Source: RAM1 sp041905405 (lineage in GTDB: Bacteria > Pseudomonadota > Gammaproteobacteria > Burkholderiales > Burkholderiaceae_C). From it: a stretch of 64,000 nucleotides of DNA. The notes below the pieces were generated by a model. It saw nothing but the letters and a program-made list of their open reading frames with translations, searched no databases and was not told the DNA's origin. Shown piece after piece: positions 16,453 to 23,961 of the stretch. Position 1 is the first letter of the stretch. Every line of letters starts with the position of its first letter. Made by a program: the position numbers and the translations under genes. Location of the stretch: NCBI GenBank assembly GCA_041905405.1, contig JAYRLC010000011.1:1-64000 (forward strand), written 5' to 3'.

Positions 16453-16661
16453 GACGACACCGCCTCACTGGTACTGTTGCGAGTGCTTTTTTCTTCGAAA
16501 GCCTCGATATCCTCCAGGCGGTAACGCACCTGGCCACGCAGCTTCAGATAGACGGGGCCTTTGCCCTCACAACGCCACCGCTCAATGGTGGACAGGCTGA
16601 GTCGCCAGCGATGTGCCAGCTGACTTTGTGAAATGAGCGGAACAACAACGGAAGTGTTCAC
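16449..16661 (-). CDS. AlpA/excisionase-like helix-turn-helix protein
   Basis: The 70-residue protein has the MerR/excisionase-type winged helix: SQSQLAHRWRLSLSTIERWR at residues 11-30, then GPVYLKLRGQVRYRLEDIEAFE. It starts at GTG 16661, with AAGGAG placed 6 bases upstream. As first gene of the minus-strand replication operon it probably regulates that operon or acts in excision. A close relative lies at 24507-24734 in this same window, with matching wing sequences (LRGKVRYRYSDILAFE). Confidence 0.85.
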   Translation of the reverse strand: MNTSVVVPLISQSQLAHRWRLSLSTIERWRCEGKGPVYLKLRGQVRYRLEDIEAFEEKSTRNSTSEAVSS

Positions 16662-16745
16662 GTGAATCTCCTTGATGGTTGATGAGCCCTGGTTTCAAGC
16701 CACTTGTGAGCGGCGCTAACCAGTGCTGGCATTGCATCAATCGGG

Positions 16746-16791
16746 AGTCCACAAACCAGTCCGCAGAGTCCACAGAAACAGTCCACAAACC
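16746..16791. repeat. three AGTCCACA direct repeats in the replication-operon leader
   Basis: AGTCCACAAACC occurs at 16746-16757 and again at 16780-16791; a variant AGTCCACAGAAAC lies between at 16767-16779. Start spacings are 21 and 13 bases. The cluster lies 85-130 bases upstream of the first gene of the minus-strand operon. It could be a binding site for the HTH protein or an iteron set for replication start. Confidence 0.65.
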
Positions 16792-16836
16792 TGCAGCGTG
16801 CGAATCCGCCCCATCCCCAGAGGGCTTAGGCAGATC

Positions 16837-16872
16837 TTGCAGGTTGTCAGATATGGATATACACTTCTGACA
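16837..16872 (+). promoter_or_regulatory. AbiE promoter region with inverted-repeat operator
   Basis: TGTCAGA (16845-16851) and TCTGACA (16866-16872) form a perfect 7-base inverted repeat with a 14-base spacer, 15 bases before the AbiEi ATG. A TTGCAG (16837-16842) and TATACA (16858-16863) make a weak promoter, spacing 15, overlapping the repeat. AbiEi-type antitoxins repress their own operon through inverted repeats, so this is a likely operator. Confidence 0.65.
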
Positions 16873-16886
16873 TCTGGAGTGATCCC

Positions 16887-17483
16887 ATGAGCACCTTGAA
16901 CGAGTCCATCCTGTCTGCCGCCGAGGCCCTGCCTGAGGGAGGCTTGCTCTCGCCCAAGGAGTTTTTGCACTTGGCCAGCCGTGCGGCTGTGGATCAGACG
17001 TTCTCCCGGTTGGCCCGCGAGGGGCATCTCCTGCGTGTGGGACGCGGCGCCTACACGCGTCCAGTCAGCGGACGGTTTGGCGTGCGCCCCCCCTCAACAG
17101 AGGCAATCATTGAAGCCATTGAATCGACCAGCGGCGAGGTGGTTGTTAGCCACGGCGCAGCCGAGGCGAATGCACTGGGCTTGACTACCCAGGTACCCAC
17201 CCGCGAGGTGTTTCTGACCTCCGGGCCGACACGTAAGCTGTACCTTGGCAAGCGGCAGATCGAACTCAAGCACGGTAACCGTTGGCAGCTGGCGTTGGGC
17301 AAGCGCCCTGCTGGCCGGGTCATTCGAGCTTTGTCATGGCTGGGACCTGAACAAGCAGGCGCGGCGCTGAAATCCTTGTCCAGTCGACTATCTACCGCGG
17401 AATGGCAGGCCATGCGTGCGGCGCGCTCAACCCTGCCAGGATGGATGGCTCAAGCCGTCAGCGAAGTGACCGAACATGGCTGA
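16887..17483 (+). CDS. AbiEi-type antitoxin (DUF6088 family)
   Basis: The 198-residue protein has an N-terminal winged helix (LLSPKEFLHLASRAAVDQTF, LAREGHLLRVGRGAYTRP, residues 20-60). It is followed by the antitoxin body (VVVSHGAAEANALGLTTQVP, about residues 85-104). In the type IV AbiE system this protein both counteracts the toxin and represses the operon. Its stop overlaps the toxin start by 8 bases, giving coupled translation. An inverted repeat immediately upstream is the expected binding site. Confidence 0.9.
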   Translation: MSTLNESILSAAEALPEGGLLSPKEFLHLASRAAVDQTFSRLAREGHLLRVGRGAYTRPVSGRFGVRPPSTEAIIEAIESTSGEVVVSHGAAEANALGLTTQVPTREVFLTSGPTRKLYLGKRQIELKHGNRWQLALGKRPAGRVIRALSWLGPEQAGAALKSLSSRLSTAEWQAMRAARSTLPGWMAQAVSEVTEHG

Positions 17484-18495
17484 GTCTTGGTTCAAACTTG
17501 GCCGGAACGACCAGAGTGAAGCCCTTGAGGTCGCTGCCAGCGAGCTGGGCAGGCCAGCTCACCTGCTGGAAAAAGACATCTGGGTTGTTTGGACCTTGGA
17601 TGCCATCTATCAATCCACGCTGGGCGAGGCTCTGACCTTCAAGGGTGGCACATCGCTGTCAAAGGCTTACAAGCTGATTGAACGGTTTTCCGAGGATATC
17701 GATCTCACTTATGACATTCGCGCTCTGGTCCCCGATCTGCTGCGCGAAGGCAACCCTATCCCGTTGACGGCGAGTCAAGAAAAAAAGATCAGCACAGCCG
17801 TTCGGGCGCGATTACCACAATGGATCACTGAAACCGTTTTTCCGATATTGCACGATGCGCTGCAGAAGGCTGAAATCGACGCGCAGTTGGTCATCGGCGG
17901 CGAAGCTCAAGACAAATTGCTGTTGACCTATCCAGCTCTCAAGACAGGCACCGGTTACGCCGCTGCCAGTGTGCTGCTGGAATTTGGTGCCCGAGCGACA
18001 GGCGAACCAAATCAAATCCGGCCAGTCAGTTGTTACATGGCCGATGTGATCAACGGGGTGGTGTTCCCTATCGCCGCCCCAAGGGTGATGAAGGCCGAGC
18101 GAACCTTCTGGGAGAAGGCAACGGCTGCGCATGTGTACTGCGCGCAAGGTCGTTTGCGCGGCGAACGGTATTCCCGTCATTGGTACGACATCGCGTCATT
18201 TACAAAGTCTCCGATCCTGGCACAGGCGGCCGAAGACCGTGTGCTCGCCAATCAGGTGGCCGAACACAAATCGATGTTCTTCGCAGAGAAGGACGCCGCC
18301 GGCAACAAGGTCGACTACTTCAAAGCGACCTCAGGCGCGTTGAAGCTGACCCCAGAAGGCGCGTCCCGCAAGGCTCTGGCTAATGACTACAGTGCCATGC
18401 TGGAGGACGGGCTTTTGCCAATCGATGCCCCAGAATTCGATGTCTTGATAGAGACGTGTGCAGCCATCGAAAAACTGGTCAACCAACGCGCCTGA
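17476..18495 (+). CDS. AbiEii/AbiGii-family nucleotidyltransferase toxin
   Basis: This is a 339-residue protein. The polymerase beta-type nucleotidyltransferase signature is clear: FKGGTSLS at residues 55-62 and SEDIDLTYD at 72-80, with Asp74 and Asp76 as metal ligands. GTP-dependent transfer to tRNA or another RNA is the known mode of this family (AbiEii, MenT). In AbiE systems the toxin stops growth and can abort phage infection. The partner antitoxin is directly upstream. No truncation is visible. Confidence 0.93.
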   Translation: MAESWFKLGRNDQSEALEVAASELGRPAHLLEKDIWVVWTLDAIYQSTLGEALTFKGGTSLSKAYKLIERFSEDIDLTYDIRALVPDLLREGNPIPLTASQEKKISTAVRARLPQWITETVFPILHDALQKAEIDAQLVIGGEAQDKLLLTYPALKTGTGYAAASVLLEFGARATGEPNQIRPVSCYMADVINGVVFPIAAPRVMKAERTFWEKATAAHVYCAQGRLRGERYSRHWYDIASFTKSPILAQAAEDRVLANQVAEHKSMFFAEKDAAGNKVDYFKATSGALKLTPEGASRKALANDYSAMLEDGLLPIDAPEFDVLIETCAAIEKLVNQRA

Positions 18496-18496
18496 A

Positions 18497-19495
18497 TCAA
18501 GTCGTCAACCAGGCCCGCTTGGAAATCCACGCAAGGTCGTTCGCAGGAATCACCAATTCGTATTCCTTGTCACCTGGGACGTACCGAATGAAAGATTCGT
18601 AGACGATTTTGTTGCGGTCGAATTGCTTGACCGGCCGGAAATTCCTGGCTGACGAGCCACAGGCATCGCGCAGTGCGCTGCCCTCCATTCGGTGGTCGAA
18701 GTCGTCCATCAGCGCCAGCAGAATGTTGACCTGCATGGCTTCCAACGGATAGGCCACGCCGTCGATGTAGGCCTTGCGCTCAGACCGGACATACCGCAGC
18801 GTCGTGCCCCGATCCGTCGCCGAATCATGCACTTGGTACACGGCGGCTGGTTCCATGACGCGGTTGGCAAAGAACTCGAAGCGGTTTTGCGACACGCGCA
18901 TCAGATCGGCCAAATGCACCACCTCGTACTGCGCCAGCGGGGAACTGGCGGGAAGTGGCACCTGACTGCTGGTCAAGATGCGCGCACTGCGATCGGCGCG
19001 GTGGCCAGTCAAATGGATCAGCAGTTTTTGTGCCGTGTTGTCACGGTTGAGGTGGCGAGCAAAGTACCAGGTGACCGGCTTTCCGCGCCGCTCCTCGACC
19101 AGTCCAATGCGCCAGGCGAGGTCGGGCACGAGGCATTCGACCTGATGCCGGTTCAGATCCAGCCCCGTGGCCAGATGGCCGACCACACGTTCGGTGTTGA
19201 CCACCGTGGTTTGGCACACGCTGCGGGGCGCCTCGAAGTCTTCACAGTCACCACCGCACAACAGCAGCACCTTGTCACCGGGCAGTTCACGCACCACGCT
19301 TGCCATATCATCGCGGCACTCAGGGCACTGCAACCAGTTGAGAGGCTCACCAAAACCCACCAGGTGTTCACGCCGCAGTTGCGCCAGAGCGACCTGATTA
19401 CCCGGGTCAGACAACAGGGGCCCTGAGATTTCCTTGGCGGTACTCTCCAACATCCGACACAACAGGGCCGTGGCCTCGATCTGCGTCTGGCTCAT
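18497..19495 (-). CDS. unrecognised protein with Cys4 zinc-ribbon and C-terminal winged-helix-like region
   Basis: The 332-residue protein carries CPECRDD near residue 58 and CGGDCEDF near residue 80, a probable zinc ribbon. The last 95 residues (VNILLALMDDFDHRMEGSALRDAC..., KYELVIP-like ending) read as a winged helix. The middle is globular with no known motif. The ATG overlaps the upstream 414-residue gene stop (ATGA). The two follow a LexA-like repressor gene on the same strand, so they probably form one unit under its control. I do not know a function; DNA or RNA binding is inferred from the zinc ribbon and the C-terminus. Confidence 0.6.
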   Translation of the reverse strand: MSQTQIEATALLCRMLESTAKEISGPLLSDPGNQVALAQLRREHLVGFGEPLNWLQCPECRDDMASVVRELPGDKVLLLCGGDCEDFEAPRSVCQTTVVNTERVVGHLATGLDLNRHQVECLVPDLAWRIGLVEERRGKPVTWYFARHLNRDNTAQKLLIHLTGHRADRSARILTSSQVPLPASSPLAQYEVVHLADLMRVSQNRFEFFANRVMEPAAVYQVHDSATDRGTTLRYVRSERKAYIDGVAYPLEAMQVNILLALMDDFDHRMEGSALRDACGSSARNFRPVKQFDRNKIVYESFIRYVPGDKEYELVIPANDLAWISKRAWLTT

Positions 19496-20736
19496 GCCGC
19501 TGCACCAGACGATTCGACGATGCCCAGGCTGCGCATCACGCACTGCGCCAGTTGCTGATTGCGGTGGGACAGGTTTTTGATGGTGGTCGAGCCGCTGGCG
19601 TAGACGTCGAAGCTGAAGTGCCCCTCTCGGCTGCTTACCTGGTCACGGGTGTAGACCATGAGCGTGGCACGGTCCATTTCGAATTCGCTGTCGAAAGAGT
19701 GCGCCACTTTTAGCTTGTCGCGGGCCACGCAAATGGCATCCTCGCGATTGGCCTCGGGGCTGGCTTCGATCTGGATGGCACTGCTGCGTTGGTCGGCTGG
19801 CGTGAATTTCGCCCGGCGCAGGCGAACCTTCTGGATGCCTTGCGTTGACCAATCTTCCTTCGGCGCCAGCAGACCGTCGTTCAACACGCTGAGCTTGAAC
19901 CGGCTGGGCGTGATCGCCTCGGGTTTCAATTCGGTCTTGGCCAGGTGCTTGGCAAACAGGGTGAGGACGGCGGCGTGGTTTTTGGCACCACCCTTGACCA
20001 CAGTTTCCACCACGCCCGATTTGGGGTGGTAGACCAGCGCGTTTTCCAGGGCGACGCGGGTGGCGATGCGCTTGAAATCGTGTTTACGGAACTGAGCGAT
20101 GGCCGTGATAGGCCCCTCGACGTACAGCGTGAACTGGATGCTGCCGTCGGTGCCGTAGCGACTGACCTCGATGTGTGAACCGATGCCGCCACCCGATTTT
20201 TGGTAAAGCGCGGCTACGTCCCGCTTGAAGGCCTCAAGGGACTCCTGATCCAGGTGTGGCACGAGGTCAGGAAGGATCTGGCTGGGCTTCCACGTCCGAC
20301 CATGGGTCTTGGCTCGAAAGGCCAGGCGCAGCTCGACGTCCCGAAACACCTGTTCGTGGTGGGAGAGCATCCATAGCGCCTGCTCGCGTGGATCCATGCC
20401 TTGGAGATGTTCCTGAGCGGCGGTGTCATGCGCCAGCGCCAGCGAAAACTCTCGGGCCCCGGCCTCCGTACCGGTGATGTGGGCGCGTCGGAGGTCTTCG
20501 TTCCACCTGAACAAGTCTTCCTCGAGCGCGACTTTTTCGGCGGTGGTCAAGGCGATGTCTTCAAGCAGTTGGGCATGCAGGTTTTCGACGGCGTCAATGA
20601 GCGCATGGGCCAACTTCGCCTCCGACAACGTCCAGTCGACTGACAGGTGTGCACCCAAGGGATGGGACTGCACAAAGTCCTGCAGGACAGTCGGCGCGCT
20701 GTGGCGCAGGAAGTGGCGGGGGTTGAAGATCTTCAT
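19492..20736 (-). CDS. unrecognised 414-residue protein in LexA-like operon
   Basis: The protein has an N-terminal helical half (residues 30-150) and a C-terminal beta-rich half. The latter includes FTLYVEGPITAIAQFRKHDFKRI, about residues 204-226, and FSFDVYASGSTTIKNLSHRNQQ. No signal peptide, membrane segment or nucleotide-binding motif is seen. It starts 23 bases after the repressor gene stop and overlaps the following gene by 4 bases. The conserved pairing with the zinc-ribbon protein suggests that the two act together. No family was recognised. Confidence 0.6.
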   Translation of the reverse strand: MKIFNPRHFLRHSAPTVLQDFVQSHPLGAHLSVDWTLSEAKLAHALIDAVENLHAQLLEDIALTTAEKVALEEDLFRWNEDLRRAHITGTEAGAREFSLALAHDTAAQEHLQGMDPREQALWMLSHHEQVFRDVELRLAFRAKTHGRTWKPSQILPDLVPHLDQESLEAFKRDVAALYQKSGGGIGSHIEVSRYGTDGSIQFTLYVEGPITAIAQFRKHDFKRIATRVALENALVYHPKSGVVETVVKGGAKNHAAVLTLFAKHLAKTELKPEAITPSRFKLSVLNDGLLAPKEDWSTQGIQKVRLRRAKFTPADQRSSAIQIEASPEANREDAICVARDKLKVAHSFDSEFEMDRATLMVYTRDQVSSREGHFSFDVYASGSTTIKNLSHRNQQLAQCVMRSLGIVESSGAAA

Positions 20737-20759
20737 TGTTGGTCTCCTCCAGGGCTGGG

Positions 20760-21344
20760 TTACGTGTATCGACGCACCAGACCCACCACCACACCGAAGA
20801 TCTCCAGCTTGCCGTTGGGACGTATGACGGAGTAGTCCGGGTTGGCCGGGATGAGGTGGTAGCCATCCTGATCCCGACCGAGGGTCTTAAGGGTGAACTG
20901 GTCGTCGACTATGGCCACAACTTGTTCGCCCACGTTGGCGTTCTTGCGGCGCTCCACCACGGCCAGATCGCCGTTGTGGATGCCTGCGTTGATCATGGAA
21001 TCGCCCTTGACGCGGATGAGCACGGTCTCGCCGGGATCCTGGATCAAGAATCGGTCAATCGTCATCTGCTCGACCCCGTCATCCAGGGTGGTAATAGGCA
21101 TGCCGGCCGGCACGGGTTCGTTGGCCACCACCCGTTCGAAAAACCGCTCGGTGGGCGCCCAGTCTCCGTCGGGCGTGCGCTCCAGCATGCCGGCGGTCTC
21201 CAGGCGCTCGAGCACTTTCTTGACAGCCGACTTGGACGCGTAGCCCAGGATTTCCATCAGCCGGGCGTAGGAAGGCAGCACCCGGTGCTGGGCGTAGTAG
21301 CGCTGCAGGGTCGCCAGGTGCTCGTGGTCGTGGAGGGCTTTCAT
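20760..21344 (-). CDS. LexA-like S24 self-cleaving repressor
   Basis: The 194-residue protein has an N-terminal winged-helix (residues 5-50, YAQHRVLPSYARLMEILGYASKSA). A cleavage site VPAGMP follows, with the Ala80-Gly81 bond. The S24 peptidase core has Ser116 in KGDSM and Lys153 in FTLKTL. These are the exact parts of LexA-type repressors cleaved under RecA filaments. ATG 21344 was chosen because it gives the family N-terminus and follows a strong promoter; upstream codons in the frame would overlap that promoter. The host LexA normally sits elsewhere, so this one probably controls element genes. Confidence 0.92.
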   Translation of the reverse strand: MKALHDHEHLATLQRYYAQHRVLPSYARLMEILGYASKSAVKKVLERLETAGMLERTPDGDWAPTERFFERVVANEPVPAGMPITTLDDGVEQMTIDRFLIQDPGETVLIRVKGDSMINAGIHNGDLAVVERRKNANVGEQVVAIVDDQFTLKTLGRDQDGYHLIPANPDYSVIRPNGKLEIFGVVVGLVRRYT

Positions 21345-21354
21345 GATGAGCTTG

Positions 21355-21383
21355 ATTATAGAGAACGATCGTTCGCCATGCAA
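21355..21383 (-). promoter_or_regulatory. LexA-like gene promoter with GAAC-N4-GTTC palindrome in its spacer
   Basis: On the minus strand a -35 TTGCAT (21378-21383) and a consensus -10 TATAAT (21355-21360) are separated by 17 bases. The spacer holds the perfect 12-base palindrome GAACGATCGTTC (21363-21374). A repressor bound there would exclude RNA polymerase, so autorepression is expected. Confidence 0.8.
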
Positions 21384-21500
21384 GCAACTCTCAAACCAAG
21401 CCATGGCGGCGGATGGAACGAAAAAAGTTTGGCGTCTTTTCCGCAGCCGTCCTCATGCGTCATCAGCCCTCACTGACTCCCTTCTGGTGCAAATGAGCGG

Positions 21501-21515
21501 GAATTTTGAAAATTC
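21501..21515. promoter_or_regulatory. perfect palindrome upstream of the recombinase cassette
   Basis: GAATTTTGAAAATTC is a perfect 7-base inverted repeat around a single G. It lies 33 bases before the first plus-strand gene of the recombinase cassette and about 140 bases from the repressor operator. It may be an operator; no T-run follows, so it is not a terminator. Confidence 0.45.
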
Positions 21516-21547
21516 ACATACACCGTTTGCTTCCCGATCCGAGACCA

Positions 21548-21760
21548 ATGCAAATACCGACATTACCGAATCCAGACGCCATGAGCGCCGAAGAACGCGC
21601 GGCCGAAATCACCAGCATTCTGGCCGCCTGCCTGCTACGCATAAGCGCGGCCCTCCAGGAAAAGCCTGAACAAAAGCCCCGTAATAGCGAAGTACGCCTT
21701 GGCTTTCTGCCCGACCAGCGCGTTCATACAACCCCGTCTCAACAAGAGGAGTTGTCGTGA
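21548..21760 (+). CDS. small hypothetical protein, first gene of recombinase cassette
   Basis: The 70-residue protein reads MQIPTLPNPDAMSAEERAAE and then a short helical core (ITSILAACLLRISAALQ). Comparable small proteins regularly precede DUF2924-recombinase pairs in proteobacterial elements. The stop overlaps the next start by 4 bases (GTGA). An in-frame ATG at 21506 would extend it, but the segment before 21548 looks random. Confidence 0.6.
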   Translation: MQIPTLPNPDAMSAEERAAEITSILAACLLRISAALQEKPEQKPRNSEVRLGFLPDQRVHTTPSQQEELS

Positions 21761-22209
21761 ACGACAGTCAACCATCCGTAGCCAAACAAGTGGCTTCATT
21801 GCCATCGATCCCGCTGCCAGACCTGTGGGCGCTCTGGGATCGCTATTTCAACAGCCGCCCGGAAAAGACCAACCGTGTCTATCTGGAGTCCAGGATCGCC
21901 TACAAGCTTCAGGAAGAGGCCTTGGGTGGGCTGGACCCTGATACGCGCCGGCGCCTGGCCAACATCGGTGCCCGGCAGTCAAAGATCCACGCCCGCCGCA
22001 AGGGGCCAGAAATCACCCTTGCGCCCGGTACCGTCCTAGTTCGTGAATGGGCCGAGCGTGATCACTACGTGAAAGTGACCGCCGAGGGGACTTTCGAATA
22101 CGAGGGCAGGTACTTCAAGAGCCTGTCCGCGGTGGCGCGCCACATTTCTGGCAGCTCGTGGTCTGGCCCACTGTTTTTTGGCCTGCGTCGCCCAGGGGAG
22201 GCGTTGTAA
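21757..22209 (+). CDS. DUF2924 protein
   Basis: The 150-residue protein starts at GTG 21757 after an AAGAGGAG site. The central part (WALWDRYFNSRPEKTNRVYL, residues 25-44) and the C-terminal EYEGRYFKSLSAVARHISGSSW are typical DUF2924/RAMA-like features. The last segment resembles a DNA- or methyl-DNA-associated domain. DUF2924 genes almost always lie directly before a large serine recombinase, as here (1-base overlap taATG), so a helper role in site-specific recombination is likely. Confidence 0.85.
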   Translation: MNDSQPSVAKQVASLPSIPLPDLWALWDRYFNSRPEKTNRVYLESRIAYKLQEEALGGLDPDTRRRLANIGARQSKIHARRKGPEITLAPGTVLVREWAERDHYVKVTAEGTFEYEGRYFKSLSAVARHISGSSWSGPLFFGLRRPGEAL

Positions 22210-23579
22210 TGAACGACACCCCGAGCAACAAGGTACGCCAGCGCTGCGCGGTGTATTGCCGCGTCTCCAGCGACGAGCGGCTGGATCAGGAATTCAATTC
22301 CATCGATGCGCAGCGAGAAGCCGGTCATGCGTACATCGCCAGCCAGCGCGCTGAAGGTTGGATTCCCGTGGCCGACGATTACGACGATCCTGGATTCTCG
22401 GGTGGCAATACCGAACGCCCAGGGCTGAAACGCCTGATGGCAGATATCGAGCGCGGCCTGATTGACATCGTGGTGGTCTACAAGATCGATCGCCTGACAC
22501 GCAGTCTGGCCGACTTCTCAAAAATGGTCGAGGTGTTCGAACGCAAAAAAGTGAGCTTTGTCTCCGTCACCCAGCAGTTCAACACCACGACCTCGATGGG
22601 CAGGCTGATGCTCAACGTGCTGCTGTCGTTTGCCCAGTTTGAACGCGAGGTGACCGGCGAGCGCATTCGCGACAAGATCGCCGCCAGCAAACGCAAAGGC
22701 ATGTGGATGGGCGGTGTGCCGCCACTGGGTTATGACGTGGTAAACCGCCAACTCATCGTCAATGATGCGGAAGCCGCCATCGTGCGGCGGATTTTCCAGG
22801 AAATGCTGACCAACGGGTCGACAACACAAATCGCAGCCGGCCTGACGGCCGAAGGATTCACCACCAAGTCATGGGTGACGCGCAGCGGCCAAATGCACAG
22901 CGGCACGCGCATTGACAAGAAGTACCTCTACAAGCTGTTGCGCAACCGGCTTTATCTGGGTGAAATTTCGCATAAGGGCAGCTGGCACCCCGGTCTGCAC
23001 ACCGCCATCATTGATCACGGCTTGTGGGGACAGGTCCACGAGATCTTGGCCAGCGATGGACACACGCGATCGGTGGAAACCAAAGTGCGCTCGCGCACAG
23101 ATGCCCTGCTGCGTGGCTTGCTGTACGCACCCACCGGCGAGCGGATGTATCCGACCTACTCCAAAAAGAAGAAGGTCACGTACCGCTACTACGTCTCGAA
23201 ATCAGAAGCCAGGTTCGGTGCCGAGAGCAAGACCTACTCGCGCCTGCCTGCCGACGAAGTCGAGGCAGCCACAGTGGCCCAGATCAAAACCGTGCTCTCA
23301 AGCCCGGAATCTGTGACGGGCGTCTGCCAGTTCATCCGAAAAAACGGTGCAGCCGTGCGCGAGGACATGGCGGTGATGGCCATGCGTCAACTGAGCAGTG
23401 TCTGGGAGCAACTTTACCCGGCTGAGCAGCACCGCATCGTGAACTTGATGATCGAGCGTGTGGACATCGTGCCCGGTGGCCTGAAGGTGAAATGGCGCGA
23501 GTTGGGCTGGAGAGCTCTGATTGAAGAGTTTGCACCGGACAGCATTGGCGCTGAATTGGTTGAGATGGAGGCGGCATGA
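22209..23579 (+). CDS. large serine recombinase
   Basis: This is a 456-residue protein. The N-terminal resolvase domain has the catalytic Ser20 in YCRVSSDER, then VVVYKIDRLTRSLADF (about residues 89-104) with the conserved Arg. RMIxxFAQFEREVTGERIRDK-type sequence follows near residues 135-155. The recombinase DNA-binding domain follows (WMGGVPPLGYDVVNR). Unlike many large integrases no clear Cys4 zinc ribbon is visible. It would integrate or invert DNA between attachment sites. It starts at ATG 22209 and ends overlapping the next gene by 4 bases. Its own att sites are not identifiable from this window. Confidence 0.93.
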   Translation: MNDTPSNKVRQRCAVYCRVSSDERLDQEFNSIDAQREAGHAYIASQRAEGWIPVADDYDDPGFSGGNTERPGLKRLMADIERGLIDIVVVYKIDRLTRSLADFSKMVEVFERKKVSFVSVTQQFNTTTSMGRLMLNVLLSFAQFEREVTGERIRDKIAASKRKGMWMGGVPPLGYDVVNRQLIVNDAEAAIVRRIFQEMLTNGSTTQIAAGLTAEGFTTKSWVTRSGQMHSGTRIDKKYLYKLLRNRLYLGEISHKGSWHPGLHTAIIDHGLWGQVHEILASDGHTRSVETKVRSRTDALLRGLLYAPTGERMYPTYSKKKKVTYRYYVSKSEARFGAESKTYSRLPADEVEAATVAQIKTVLSSPESVTGVCQFIRKNGAAVREDMAVMAMRQLSSVWEQLYPAEQHRIVNLMIERVDIVPGGLKVKWRELGWRALIEEFAPDSIGAELVEMEAA

Positions 23580-23953
23580 ATTCCAACGAGCCAACTGACC
23601 AGACCACCACCTTTGTGCCGCTGAATTTGAAGCGGCGGGCGGGCAGATTGATCACGAACACGGGTGCTCCTGCGCATAACGTCAACATCCTTAACGTCGT
23701 CGCTCGTGGGTTCTTTTGGCAGGACCTGCTAGACAACGGCGTGTACGCCAGTGGGTCCGACATTGCCAAGGTTGAGGGCGTCACACCATCGACGGTGAAC
23801 CGGCTGGTGCGAATGGGACTGCTAGCCCCTGACCTGATTGAAGAACTGATGGCCGGCGCTCAGCCCAGAGGGCTGACGGCACATTGGCTGATCCGCAACC
23901 GCATCCCCAGCCTCTGGAGCGACCAGCGGGCACTTTTTGAAAAATTTCGATAG
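23576..23953 (+). CDS. recombinase-associated HTH protein (first)
   Basis: The 125-residue protein carries GSDIAKVEGVTPSTVNRLVRMGLLAP at residues 60-85, a helix-turn-helix of the ParB/KorB style. Its ATG overlaps the recombinase stop (ATGA). The same kind of segment recurs in the next gene (SLTEIAAAEEMNLSQASRIAKLAYLDP), so the two may be related or form a heteromer. The function is probably to control or direct the recombinase. Confidence 0.7.
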   Translation: MNSNEPTDQTTTFVPLNLKRRAGRLITNTGAPAHNVNILNVVARGFFWQDLLDNGVYASGSDIAKVEGVTPSTVNRLVRMGLLAPDLIEELMAGAQPRGLTAHWLIRNRIPSLWSDQRALFEKFR

Positions 23954-23961
23954 GAGCGAGC

